Positions 10,682 to 22,578 of a DNA stretch of 64,000 bases are shown in pieces; position 1 is the stretch's first letter; each line of letters opens with the position of its first letter. Under the pieces are notes generated by a model. The model had not been told where the DNA came from and ran no database searches. It was given only the letters and a program-made list of their open reading frames with translations. Origin of the DNA: Syngnathus acus (Eukaryota > Chordata > Actinopteri > Syngnathiformes > Syngnathidae); NCBI RefSeq assembly GCF_901709675.1, contig NC_051102.1, positions 9,929,412-9,993,411 on the forward strand, read 5' to 3'. The position numbers and the translations under genes are program-made.

Positions 10682-11210
10682 GTAAGCCCTGTTTATTTCT
10701 TAAATTAACAAGAACTTTGCGGGCTAAATTGTGTCATCTATAAATTAGAAGGCTGCTCTAGCTGGTTAGGCATGTAACATTTTTATTGGGAATGTTAACA
10801 TGACATGCTGTGTTTTTCGTTGTTTTTAAATGACATACAATTTATATATTATTTCTCCTCAACTTTGGACTTTATTCATGTTTATATATTTATATTATTA
10901 TATTAATCATTATTTCAATTATTCTATCTTACACAGGTATATAGATATGTATACATATGTATATCCATATATTTAAGCACATTTTAGTTTCTTTTTTTAA
11001 GGTTGAACTTTTTTTCCCTCTATTATTTTCTTCCACTGCAAGATTACATGCGGAGATCACAAATACAAATTTAAGTTAATAAATCAATTCACACATATAT
11101 ATCAGGAAAACCTCGGACCTCAATTGACCTACAAACATCCCGTGCGGTCATAAATCAATCTACAATGGTCATCAATATATCCATGGTGTAACAATACTGT
11201 TTCTTTCTAG
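10682..11210 (+). other. AT-rich 5' UTR intron of myom1
   Basis: AT-rich low-complexity sequence (TATATTTA runs about 10845-10980). No coding signal. Confidence 0.4.
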
Positions 11211-11255
11211 AACTGGTCCAGACTAAGTGTGTGACATTGCGGAGCGGCCCCCAAG

Positions 11256-14200
11256 ATGTCAGGATCAGTCCAAGTGTCACAGAAGGAGCAGCAGCTCCAG
11301 CATCGCAAGGAGCAGCATCAGAAGGAGCTTCATCACCATCGACGACATCAGCAACAGCAGCAGCATCACTATGAGAGCAGCAGTCACTTGAGCACCAAGT
11401 CCTCCGTTAGCAAACAGTCCTTCTCCACTTCCAAGACCACCACCCGTCGGTAAGACAGTCTGAAATAAAATGTTGAGAGCCTATGCTAACAATTACCATT
11501 TCTGTGGCGGTGTTGTTGCAATGGAGATCTGAACACAAATGCTGCTGCAACACATGTAGACAGGCAATGTCATTTGACACATTCTAAAAGGAGTCTCTTC
11601 AACGTTATAGTTCTGTCAACTCAGTCATCATTCTTTAATAGCAGACGTGCTCTTGTTTTATCTTAAATTTTAGGAATAGTTTCATCCCTTAGTATTGATT
11701 AGAAAAGACTGATGGAAAATCTCCAGCTTAGCAGCTGCTGCCTCATTGTTAGGTGTCAAAGCGCATATGACACAAGTCAATTTAGGACAACAGAACACAA
11801 GTATTGTCATGTCCTAAGTGTGTCACTATCTCTATAAAGAGGCCAGGGAAGGAATTTGAGCTGGTTGAGTGCTGCCAGATACATTCATGACCAGCTGGGC
11901 TATTTATGAAAGCTGAGCAGGCCACTTTACTGGATGACACTGAAGGGAACCTCCCTCAGGTTGGAGGCTTTCATTGTTATTTTACCCCCAATGCATTTCA
12001 GTAAGCAAAAATATTTTGTTATAGAGCTTCAGATTCAAAGAACCAGAATTTTCTGTCCTATTATCTTTCCATATAGTACTTTGTGTTATCCTGTTATGTA
12101 TTTATAAAGGGCTAACCAAATGGTGTTCAGGATCAGGCTTAGGTGGACTGAAATACATCTTTCATTTTTACATTCAGTGCCAAAAAATATACTTGCATGC
12201 ATGTCGGACCCCCCCTAAAATAAACCAATGCGCATTTCAGTCATTGTAATAAAGAGACAAGGATGGACAAGCTATCCCAGCGAACCCGGAATTTAGGAAC
12301 TGTGAAGCAGATGTACTAAACACTAGTGCACAGTGCTTCCCAAGTGCAACATATTATGTAGAACTAAATCACAGTAATGGCTTGAGTATATTTGCCTTAG
12401 GGAAGTTTGCTTAACTTATTGCTAACAATGCTAACAACTCGACATGCTAATGGTTAACAATCATTCGCGTCAATGTTTTGTTTTTGTATGGAGGCTGAAG
12501 CGGATTCATTCAATTCAATTTAGAAAGATGATTTGAGAGCTAAATGTTTTGAGTTACAAGTGTGCTCAGGTGATGAATTCAACTTGTATGTCAAGGCACC
12601 ACTGATTTCTGCGTTCCTTTCAAGCGTGAAAACCACCGTGAAGAGTGAGAAGAAGGAGCTGGAGCAGGTGGTGAAGTCGTTGAGTCCACTACCCAAGCGA
12701 GCCAGGCGCACCTACCTGGCCACTGACTTGGACAAGGACGTCATCGGCTATGTGATTCCGATCTTCAGAGCCAAGTAATGATTCCTTCTGAAATGTCACC
12801 CGAGTGTAATTTAGACGTTTTGGATTTGTGTGAAAATGACGTTTTGATTGTGAAGCCATGAAGAGGTGCGCGGGTTGATGGAGGCCCGCGAGGACGATGT
12901 GACCGAGGAGGGTATCAACTATGTGGCCATGAGGAGCCTGTTTGTCCGGGAGGCCAGGGAGGCGATGGAGGTCAGGGTGGAGAAAAAGTCCAGGACTACG
13001 GAAATCCGAGAGTCCGCCGAGCGCGTGCAACTGAGTAGGACTGTAAGGAATCCTTAAAAAAAAGAAAATCGATCACATTCAATAGCCTAATACAAATCTC
13101 TGTGTGGCCGCAGTTGGATGAGTGGACAGAGTTCCGCAAGAAAATGAACCCAGATTGCCTGATGCATCCCCCGGAGATGACCACCAAGCCTCGTGGACTG
13201 ACCGTGTGGGAAGGCGAGACCATCCGGCTGCACTGCACCGTGGCGGGGTGGCCCAGACCAAGGATTGCCTGGTACTGGAAGTATTCAAATTGTCATCATA
13301 CAAGTTTAAAGAGAAGTTAAGATTGTGTGTTGGTGCTGCATTCAAGGTACAAAAACAACGTGCTGATCGACGCCAAGGCACACTCCGAGAAATACACCGT
13401 GGAGAGCACTTACAACATGCATTACCTGGAGATCAAGAAGTAGGTAATCACCAAGCCTCGTTGACGCGGGCCCCAGAAATTCACATTCATGTCGGATGAA
13501 GCTGAATTTGCGTCGTTTTTGCACCCCAGCTGCGACTTCCTCGACACAGCCGCGTATCGGGTGTCCGCACTCAACGTGAAAGGAGAAATGTCCTGCGTGG
13601 CCACGGTGGTTGTAAAACGTAAGTCAAAGTTCCGTCCGTGCCTTTTAAGCAAGTGTGTTTTTTTTGTTGATTTATTTTTGTTTGGCTTTTAATGAACTAT
13701 TTTTTTCCTTCTGCAGGTTTCCATGATGAGGAAAGAGAAACGATAGTGACCCAATCTCGTGAGTCCATCTGAATAATAGCGTAATAATATTATTTTGGGG
13801 AATTAGAGTTATGCAAAATATGTAATTATTTGTACTTACTTTGCCAAGGTGTAAAAGGAGAAAAGGTTTCTGTGTATGTCCGTGAAAACGTCTTCTGTGT
13901 CACAGGCGGCTTCAGCTCTGAGCACGGCGTCACGTTCGAGACGACCATCCTGGACAAATTCAACGTGGCGTTCGGTCGCGAGGGCGAGACAGTGAGCATT
14001 GGTTGCACCATCATCATTTATCCCACCGTCAAGAACTACAAGCCCGACGTGGTGTGGTACCGAAACGGTGAGTTGACCCACTGCCACCCACCTGTTCTGA
14101 ATGTTGAATCTGAAGTCTTTTGACTTTCCCCACGATCAGGTGTGCCCCTGAAGGCATCTCCATGGGTGCATACACAATGGGCCGGGCAGCGCGCCACCCT

Positions 14201-17200
14201 GACACTGACTCACCTCAACAAGGAAGACGAGGGCATGTACACCATGCGTGTCGTCACCACGGCGGGCTATGACACCTACTCGGCCTACGTGTTTGTCAAT
14301 GGTAGGTCATGTTCTTCTACACCTGAATGATTAAGGAAGTTAGCTCCACCCCTGATTCATCTATTCGGGATTGTGTCCCAAGACTTTTGTCCAAAAAGTA
14401 GGTCAGAGAGCGGATACTGGACAGATTTAGAAACATGACTACTCACATATGTGTTTTCATTTTGCCAGATGCTGACGTGGAGGTGGAGGGGGTCCCCGTA
14501 GCCCCCCTGGATGTGCGCTGCCATGATGTCAACAAAGACTACGTGGTGGTGACCTGGAAGCAGCCCGCCGTGGAAGGCAGCAGCCCCATCCTGGGCTACT
14601 ACGTCGACAGGTAGAGAAGAAACGTGTATCTCCAGGCACGGCTGGATTAAAACTCAAGTGGTGTGTTTTGTTAGGTGTGAGGTTGGAACCCATCACTGGG
14701 CGCAGTGCAACGACACACCCGTCAGGTACGCCCGCTTCCCCGTCACGGGCCTGGTGGAGGGCCGCTCGTACGTCTTCAGGGTGACGGCCCTCAACAAGGC
14801 GGGGGTGAGCCGCGCCTCACGTATCTCCGAGACGGTGGTCGCCATGGATCCCTTTGACCGGGCCCGCCTCCTTGGTGAGGAACAATCTAGGCGGTTCTAA
14901 CTAAACAGTGAACTTCTCCAAAATATTGATGCTCTTTTTCAACAGGACCTTCCGCCCCTTGGACTGGCATGATCAAGTTCACGGAGGAGGACCACACCGG
15001 TATTTATCTGGAAAGTCTGCACAACTTTTTCCACATTTTATTTGCTCATAGTGAAAAATCTGCCAACCCCGCCCTCAAAAATGATTGTACAGTACCAACA
15101 TATGCCACAAGTTGGCGGCAAAGCACTACATTGCCATGATATGAAATGTGGAAAAAGTAAGAATGGTGCAATGTATTTGTTTTGTCCAAGTCTCTTCTCT
15201 GATCATCATCTTTATGATGTGCCCCCAGCTGGAGTGGTACCTGGAGAACCCACTGAAGTTGAGGTTACAGAGGCAACCAAGAGCTACGTGGTGCTCGCCT
15301 GGAAGCCCCCCGTCCAAAGGGGTCATGAAGGAGTGATGTATTACATTGAGAAGGTCAGAATAGTTCTTCTTCTTACTGGTATTTTTAAAATTGATTTTAA
15401 AAATAGCTGTTGGCTGTTTCAGTGCGTTTCAGGCTCGGACACTTGGCAGAGAGTCAACACCAGCATGCCCGTCAAGTCTCCTCGCTTCGCCCTGTTTGAT
15501 CTGTGCGAAGGGAAATCCTACAGATTCCGCGTGCGCTGCTGCAACTCGGCGGGTGTGGGCGAAGCATCCGAAGCCACCGGCGACATCACCGTGGGAGACG
15601 TTCTCGGTGCGGCGATAACATTACATATTCATTTCACAATTATCGAAATGAACATCGTCGCTGGGTTTCTCGACAGACCTGCCTTCTTCTCCGGGCATGC
15701 CCGTGGCGACCAGGAACACAAGCACCTCCATGGTGGTCTCCTGGGCGGCCTCCAAGGATGTCAAGAACCTGGTGGGCTACTACATCGAATACAGCGTGGT
15801 GGGCACCGACGTCTGGATCCCGTGCAACAACAAGCCTGTCAAGCAAACCAGGTCAAACACTTCAGTAGAAATCATATCGGCTGCTGTTTGTTATTTGGAC
15901 AAAAGTATTGGGACATCTGACCCTTGAAGTCATTCATTACATTACTTCCCAAAAAGTCCAAAAGAATGATGATGATGTTGGTCTACTGTGTCACACCTTA
16001 GAATTGCAAAACAAACATTTCTGAATCCGTGTTCAGGTTCGTGTGTCACGGCCTCACCAGTGAGACCACATGCGTGTTCCGAGTGAAGGCGGTCAACGCC
16101 GCCGGCTACAGCTTGAGTTCAACGGCTTCGCTGCCAGAGCTGGTGCGGGCGGCCATTTGTGAGTCTCCTCGCCGTTATTCTTTTATTTGACTGACCTTTC
16201 GCCGCTCTCACTCTTTCTCTCCCACCACCTCCGCTCCGACTTCATCAACTTGTAATATACTGCTGAGAACACGTTCTTCTTGTGCTTTGACTGCCCTCCA
16301 ATTTATTTGGTCATGGTTGGGAAAGAAATCATTTTTAACTGCTTTCTTCTGACTTAATATGGTCTGCCATGGATTGTTCTGCTTGCTTCTGCTCCTTAAG
16401 GGGAATTTGAATGGAAAATGGATTCTTTAATTGCTTGTGTTGGTTTCTTCATAAAGAAGAAAACATGCTACAGCCATGAGAGCTATTTCCAATTATGAAA
16501 AGATCTGCTTAATACGTCCTTGAAGACTAACGTTATGCGCATGCGCATCGCTAAATCTTGTCTTTTTTTTTGGGCCATGTCTGTGTGGCTTAGATGTGGA
16601 CATAGCTAACTCTTCAGGAGGCCTGGTTGGTGCATGGACAAGGTGAAAAAGGCTAAAAACATAAAAAAGCATGAAGCTTATGAGTCAAGCTTCTGTGTAA
16701 GTACTTTATCCATCCTGATGGACTCTTCAAAGGCGTGCATGTGTGTGTGTGTGTGTGTGTGTGGGTGCTCAAACCATGCTGTAGTAGACCAAAAGTGTAT
16801 TGTTGAAAGTTCTGCCAGTGAGTTCTACCGGCCCATCCATCCGAGATAATTTGCCATCTTTTACGTCTCATCATGAAACAAACGTGTGATATGTCTCAGC
16901 CGTCCCCGCCGCGCCGACGGATGTGCACCTACTGGAAGCTCACAGGGACACCATGGTGGTGGGCTGGAGCGAGCCCACCAACAATGGAGGAGCTGACATC
17001 CGAGGATACTTTGTGGACTACAGGACCGTGAAGGGACGCGTGGTTAGCAAGTGGAATGAGCTCAACCTCCAAGCCTTGACCACTACCTCCTATAAGGTGA
17101 GCTGGAGTCCAGTCACTTCTTCCGTTTGTCTGATTTGGCTGCTCAACTCAACTGGATCTGTTTCCTCTCAGGTGGAGAACCTGAAGGAGAATGTGGTTTA

Positions 17201-20200
17201 CGAGTTCCAGGTACGCGCCATGAACATGGCGGGAGTCAGCGATGGCTCGGTGCCCAGTGTGGCTCTGAAGTGCAATGAGTGGACTCTTACGGTGCCAGGT
17301 AGGTGACGCAACATCAAGTGGCAAAATGGCCAACCCCTGAGATGGATAAAAAAAAAAAAAAGTATCCTTAAAATGCTCACCCCTGGTTTCTCATCCAAGG
17401 GTTTTTTTTTTTTTTTTCATCCAAGGTGGTCCCGTTGGTCTTCACGTTCTGGAGATCCGGGACTCCTCCATGGTGATCCTGTGGGAGCCGCCTTTGTTCG
17501 ACGGCCGCTCTCCCGTCAACGGCTACTATTTGGACTTCAAGGAGGTGTCAGCCGGGGACGAAGGCTGGACGGCTGCCCACGAGGAGACCAACAAGTCCAC
17601 GTTCATGAAAGTGAGGAGCACATTTGGAAATGAAAAGAGAGAAGCTCCTTTTGACTGTTGTTATTGATTCAGGTGAGCGGGCTACAAGCTGCTACATCCT
17701 ATGTCTTCCGCGTGCGCGCTCAAAACCTCGCAGGTGTGGGGAATCCCTCGGAGGTCTTGGGTCCCATCCTGGCCGAGAGTCGACCTGGTGAGCGCCAGTA
17801 TTATGTCCCTAAAGTATACAGCTTCGCAATAAAGTCAACTATAAATATTTATCATTTCGAATGAAGGATATGTAAAGTAGCATTTACTGTCCCGTCAGGC
17901 ACCAAGGAGATCTACGTGGACGTGGACGACGACGGCGTGATCTCTATGGTCTTCGAGTGCCCCGAGATGAGTGAAGGCTGCGAGTTTGTTTGGTCTAAGA
18001 ACTACCAGGCTATCACAGACACCTCCAGACTGACCATCGTCAAGGAGAAGGGCAGGTAGGCATCAATTTCCAGTTCTCAAAGGTGTGCCGCAGGGTTCGG
18101 CCCATTCATGGACCCATGGTGGAAACATGGCTAAAGATGGACCATCAAACGCGGGTTACCTCTCATCAGCTTTGTATTTGGTGTGGTCCATTTTCCAGGT
18201 CCCGAGCTATCTTCAACAACCCGTCCCTGGAGGATCTGGGCATTTTCTCCTGCGTAGTCACCAACATGGAAGGCGTCTCATCCAGCTACCAGCTCACGGA
18301 GGAAGGTGAGCCGTGTCTCCTTCATGCAATTGCGCTTTGCTGGGCATGTGGAGAGCCGCTTTGTAAGTGATACACTCAATTCCCAGCTGCCAGACAAATG
18401 GAAAGTTGCACTCTGCGCTATGAGAAAAATGCTGAGGTGCTGACAATGGCCATTTTAATTCTGCTCTTGTTGTTGACAGATCTGATGCGTCTGTTGGACA
18501 TTAGCCACGACCACAAGTTCCCTGGTGAATATACGCCGCGCCATCAGTAACACATTTTCACCAGAGTGCTACCATAAAATTCCATCATGATCCATTCTGT
18601 GACAATGATCAAAACAGTACATTCATGTTGCTTTATTTAAGTAGTTCGTTGTATCGACTTATCATTTTAAGTTATTATTTATTTTACTGGTTGTTCTTTT
18701 TCTAGTTATTTAGTACTTGTAAATCTGCTATTCATTTATTTGTATTTTCTGTAATCTGCTATATTTATTATATATACGTGTATATATGTATATGTATATA
18801 TATATAGTTTTATTATTTTGTCATTTATTTAGTTCTTTTTTATTTTATGATTTTATTTTGTTCCTTTTAGTTATATTTTTTTCCATCTATAAATGACTTT
18901 TTATCGTTTCTCTATTTAATTTTTTTGCTCTTTTTTACAATTTGACATGAGTCCATTAAAAGCAGTAACAAGATACAATTGTGTAAAGCATAAATCCAAG
19001 CATGCTGCTTTTTTTTTTTTGTTTGTCCCCAGTTATTCCTTTTGTGAACGAAATGGCCATGGAGTTGCAAGAGAAGGGCCGCGTGCGCTTCTGGACTCAG
19101 GTGGAGAAGTTCAGCAAGGACTGTCAAGTAGAATATGTTTTCAACGACACCATCCTTCAACAAGGAGATGTAAGAGCCAGACCTGCTTGTGTATTTCCCC
19201 CTCCATTTCTTCCACAAACAAATTGTAATTCCCCCCCGGCCTCTAGAAATACAACATGAAGTTTGACAAGACCACCGGCATCATCGAAATGTTCATGGAT
19301 TCCCTGGAAGTCACAGACGAGGGAACGTTCACTTTCAATTTGGTGGACGGCAAAGCGAAGGGTGCCACCAGCCTGGTGCTCATAGGAGAAGGTACCAGGC
19401 ACATCCTTTTTCTTCTGTAGTGAACGTCTATGTCCATTGAGGGGCAGTAGAAGATCATATTTCCTTTATGAAACTTTGCTATTACCTCTGCAGAGTTCAC
19501 GGCGCTGCAGAAGAAGTCCCAGTTTGAAAGAGCAGAATGGCTCAGGAAACAAGGTATGTTTGCTTCCTCACACATCAGTGTATGTGTTTGCATGACATCT
19601 TTTCATCCACAGGTCCTCACTTTGTTAAGTACCTGGACTTCACCATCACGTCGCAGTGTGACGTCCTGCTGCAATGCACGGTAAAGACAAAAACCAGCAA
19701 TGAATGAACCGATGATTTTTTGGGTGAAAACGCATTTCTCTGCGCAGGTAGGAAACATGAAGGCGGACACGCAAATCATCTGGTACAAGGATAGCCTCTC
19801 GATCGGCGAGCGTGACGAAGCCGCCAAGAAGCTGGAGAAGGAGGGCAACGTGCTGACCTTTAATATCGGAAAGGTTGGCCATCACAGGGCAATGCGCTTC
19901 TGTTCTGTCCGTACTTTCGTGACCAAACTGCTTCTCGTGAAACTCATAACAAGCAATCTTTGGCCATAAGTATTGGAACATGACTCTTAAAATGACACGT
20001 CTATCATTTCTCTTTCATGAGCTTCATTTGGTGCTAGGTGTCCCAATACTTTTGTCCATACGGTGCATTTTTTATTTCTGCTTCTATTACATCATTAACA
20101 CTGTTTTCAAAAAGTCGCATCATCGTCCATCATGTGTCTGTTGCTCTTAATGTGCTCATGTGTCTTAATTTGCAGTGGGTTATTAAGCAGGACACGATAG

Positions 20201-21870
20201 AGCCGCCCGTTGACGACGCTTCGCCGTTACTTCCAAGACCCAAAGTCTGGACCATGCATTTTATTTTTCGCATTTCCTCCATGCTACCATTCCATTGTTT
20301 GCCATCATGTCTCGTCCGCAGCGTTGTCTGTTAAGCCGACTGTGCGATTACGGAAGACTCGGCGGACGTCACTGTTGTCTCTTTAACGTTAACGTTTCGC
20401 ACCTTAGATTTCCAAGAATGACGTCGGCATCTACGAAGTGTACCTGAGGGATGACAGAGGCCAGGATAAGAGCAGGTTCGATATGACGAATGCGGGTAAG
20501 TTTGCCGTGTTCATTCTGCGTGTTACTTTCCGACATTACAAATAGATGCATCCGTTCCTCTCCAGGCTACCAGGCTGTAATGAATGAGTTGTTCAGAGTG
20601 ATTGGTGAGTCTCACGCACACACACAAGCTCCTAATAATGGATGCATACACTGAAAGAAGTGTGTATTAAAATGTGTCGTTTGATTTTTCTCCCTCCAGC
20701 CAACTCTTCCACTCAAATTCAAGTCACCAGCACGGAGCACGGCATCATCCTGTCCTCCGACGTCACGTACTATCACGAGGAACAGTCCATCAACTGGCTG
20801 CACAAGTACGTCCGTGGAGATTTCAAAGTTTGAGTTACGCCAGTGGTCAGATTAAACTCATACCTCAAGGCGCCACTGTACCGGAATGATCAATTCTTTA
20901 TTAGGCTAACTCCTCATGTTGAAAAAAATGGTGGTTTTCTTCCTGCACCACTAAGGGACGCCAAGATCACCGCTTCAGAACGTGTGAAGGCAGGAGTGAC
21001 TGGCGAGCAGTTGTGGCTGAAGATCAACGAGCCCACAGAGAAGGACAAGGGCAGATACGCCGTCAACCTGTTTGATGGCAAGGATGGTGTCAAGCGCGTG
21101 TTTGAACTGTCTGGGCAAGGTGAGATGTTTTTTTTCTGATTCCAAATTCAATTCTAGGGTTATTTGTTACTAGATATTCATAATATGTGCGTGTGGTTCC
21201 TTCATGCAGCATGGGAAGAAGCATTTGAGGAATTCCAAAAGCTCAAGTGAGTAAACAAACTCATGTGACTAAGTGCAAATAATAGTAATAATAATAGTAA
21301 CCCCACCCCCCAACCAATGCTTTTTCATTCTTTGACATTGTGACTCTTCTTCTTTCCTTCCTCCTGTAGGGCGGCAGCCATCGCAGAGAGAAGTAAGTTG
21401 AGCCAAAGTATCTTGAATCATCTCTCCCCATTGAAATGAATGGAAATGCCATTAATCTGTTCTGTTTAGATCGCGCTCGTGTTATTGGAGGACTGCCAGA
21501 TGTGGTTGCTATCCAAGAGGGCAAGGTAAAGTCGTCGGACTTCTTTCATATTACGCAAATTATTTTCCTCACTATGTCATTTTTTTTCCCCCTACTTCAG
21601 TCCCTTAACCTGACCGGCAACGTGTGGGGCGAGCCCACACCCGAGGTGAGCTGGACCAAGAACGAGCGGGAGCTGGCGGCCGACAAACGCTACGTGCTCA
21701 AGTTTGAGCACGGCAAGTACGCCAGCATTGCCATCGACACAGTCACCCGTGCCGACTCGGGCAAGTACGCGCTAGTGGTGCGCAACAAGTACGGTACGGA
21801 GGCCGGTCAGTTTACGGTCAGCGTGTACAACCCGGAGGATGATGAAACCGTGGAGGGAGAGAAGAAGTAG
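11256..21870 (+). CDS. myom1: myomesin-1, sarcomeric M-band protein
   Basis: Crosslinks myosin filaments and titin at the M-band of striated muscle. Thirty-six coding exons give 1499 residues: 11256-11449, 12625-12774, 12856-13042, 13114-13280, 13347-13439, 13530-13618, 13717-13758, 13906-14067, 14140-14301, 14469-14610, 14675-14874, 14946-14999, 15229-15353, 15423-15606, 15677-15851, 16037-16158, 16900-17096, 17172-17298, 17426-17610, 17673-17787, 17899-18055, 18199-18305, 18480-18524, 19033-19169, 19247-19391, 19494-19553, 19613-19680, 19748-19873, 20408-20495, 20566-20604, 20700-20805, 20956-21119, 21210-21246, 21370-21392, 21470-21525, 21601-21870. Order: Gln/His/Ser-rich N terminus (1-177), two Ig (about 178-293, 308-415), five FN3 (416-957), five Ig (958-1499), the myomesin architecture. 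Residues such as RNRARVIGGLPDVV and WSGQRATLTLTHLNKEDEG, and synteny with lpin2, favour MYOM1 over MYOM2. The FN3-3/FN3-4 linker lacks the human EH segment. Confidence 0.95.
11530..11575 (-). repeat. unnamed interspersed repeat, copy D
   Basis: Contains GCAACACATGTAGACAGGCA, matching copies near 24909, 36309, 47189 and 57278 (orientation minus relative to the 36309 copy). Lies in the myom1 intron between the first two coding exons. Confidence 0.6.
12490..12604 (+). repeat. MITE copy abutting myom1 exon 2
   Basis: Shares GAAAGATGATTTGAG and the terminus CAAGGCACCACTG with the 8174 element. It ends 20 bases before the acceptor of exon 2 (exon start 12625). The 5' part is decayed. Confidence 0.75.
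14373..14396. repeat. terminus of a second MITE type (CCCAATACTTTTGTCC-like)
   Basis: TGTCCCAAGACTTTTGTCC in a myom1 intron matches the termini at 15895, 19960 and 31909. Only an end is recognisable. Confidence 0.5.
15895..15962. repeat. GGACAAAAGTATTGGGACA-type element fragment
   Basis: GGACAAAAGTATTGGGACAT, a sequence commonly seen at ends of fish DNA-transposon repeats, followed by unassigned sequence with AAAAAGTCCAAAAG. Lies in a myom1 intron. Confidence 0.6.
16594..16629 (+). other. myom1: candidate 36-nt cassette exon in the myom1 FN3-3/FN3-4 linker
   Basis: Within the 741-bp intron between FN3 domains 3 and 4, a T-rich tract and TGGCTTAG acceptor precede 36 bases followed by GTGCAT as donor. 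Inserted between exons 16 and 17 the phases match (phase 1 on both sides). It would add 12 residues, YVDIANSSGGLV, including the split first codon. This is where mammalian MYOM1 inserts the alternative EH segment. The donor is weak; speculative. Confidence 0.25.
16741..16762. repeat. (GT)n microsatellite
   Basis: Eleven GT units in a myom1 intron. Confidence 0.95.
18525..19032 (+). other. large AT-rich myom1 intron 23
   Basis: AT-rich intron with TATATATA / ATGTATATG simple sequence at about 18763-18806 and a long T tract before the acceptor. No coding signal. Confidence 0.7.
19960..20068. mobile_element. short palindromic MITE (about 110 bp) in myom1 intron 28
   Basis: The left end, GGCCATAAGTATTGGAACA, and right end, TGTCCCAATACTTTTGTCC, form imperfect inverted termini around about 70 bp. 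Related single ends occur at 14373, 15895 and 31909. Confidence 0.65.
20832..20882 (+). repeat. MITE terminus in myom1 intron 31
   Basis: CCTCAAGGCGCCACTG ends this fragment and matches the inverted terminus of the 8174 element; a GAGTTACGCCAGTGG stretch precedes it. Confidence 0.6.
21408..21458 (-). repeat. MITE core filling most of myom1 intron 34
   Basis: Intron 34 is only 77 bp (21393-21469). About 45 bases of it, including ATGAATGGAAATGCCATTAA and AATCATCTCTCCCC, match the reverse complement of the 8174 element core nearly base for base. Confidence 0.75.
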
Positions 21871-22270
21871 GACTGAGGGTGGGAAGAGTGAATTCACGAG
21901 TGATGGACGGCAGTGCAAAGGCAAGCAAAGTTTTCTTAGCATGTCGGTATTTTAAGTCACTTTTTCGAACAAGTTGGTTCTGTGAAGAAAGGAAACAATA
22001 AAAGAACTGATATCTTCATGTCTTCATTTGTTTTGTCATATGACATGTACATTTAGGGGTAGGCAAGAAAATAATACACAACATATTAGATGAAATATTA
22101 GAATATAAGACATGACTGGAAAAAAAATACTAAAATAGATATAACCTAGAAAATATCCAGAAATATTACTTAAAATATACTGAATAAATAATATTTTGGT
22201 TTTAGTACGGGGGAGCTGATAAATAAATATTTTAAAATATATCTATTTTGGGGAATTTTATTATTATTTA
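21871..22270 (+). other. myom1 3' UTR and spacer to lpin2
   Basis: A 3' UTR with AATAAA at 21997-22002, then about 250 bases of A/T-rich spacer. Confidence 0.75.
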
Positions 22271-22289
22271 GTAAATATTTACACACGTG

Positions 22290-22578
22290 AAAACCAACCA
22301 TGCGCGTGCGCGTGCGCGCGTCCTGCTGCTGCCATCTTCGTCATCATCTCGGAGAGCCACACAACAGCGGCACCTCACCTCCGCTCGCATCCGCTGACCA
22401 GCTTGGTGGTCCCGGCCGCGAACACGTCATTCGGTCGGGGAGGCTCGGGAGAAGTAGCAGTAGTAATAGTACGTAGTAGTACTAGTAATAGTTTCACCCA
22501 CGGGGACAACATCAGACATGGAGGACACGGGGACTCGCTGATTCAAAAACAACAAACCTCCACCGAAGACAACAGAAG
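22290..22578 (+). promoter_or_regulatory. lpin2: lpin2 promoter region and non-coding first exon
   Basis: A CpG-rich GCGCGTGCGCGTGCGCGCG tract gives way to GCTGCCATCTTCG, an inverted YY1-like site typical near TSSs. Then GC-rich sequence runs to a CAGAAG|GTAAAT donor (exon end 22578). The acceptor at 26015 precedes the coding exon. Exact TSS unknown. Confidence 0.55.
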
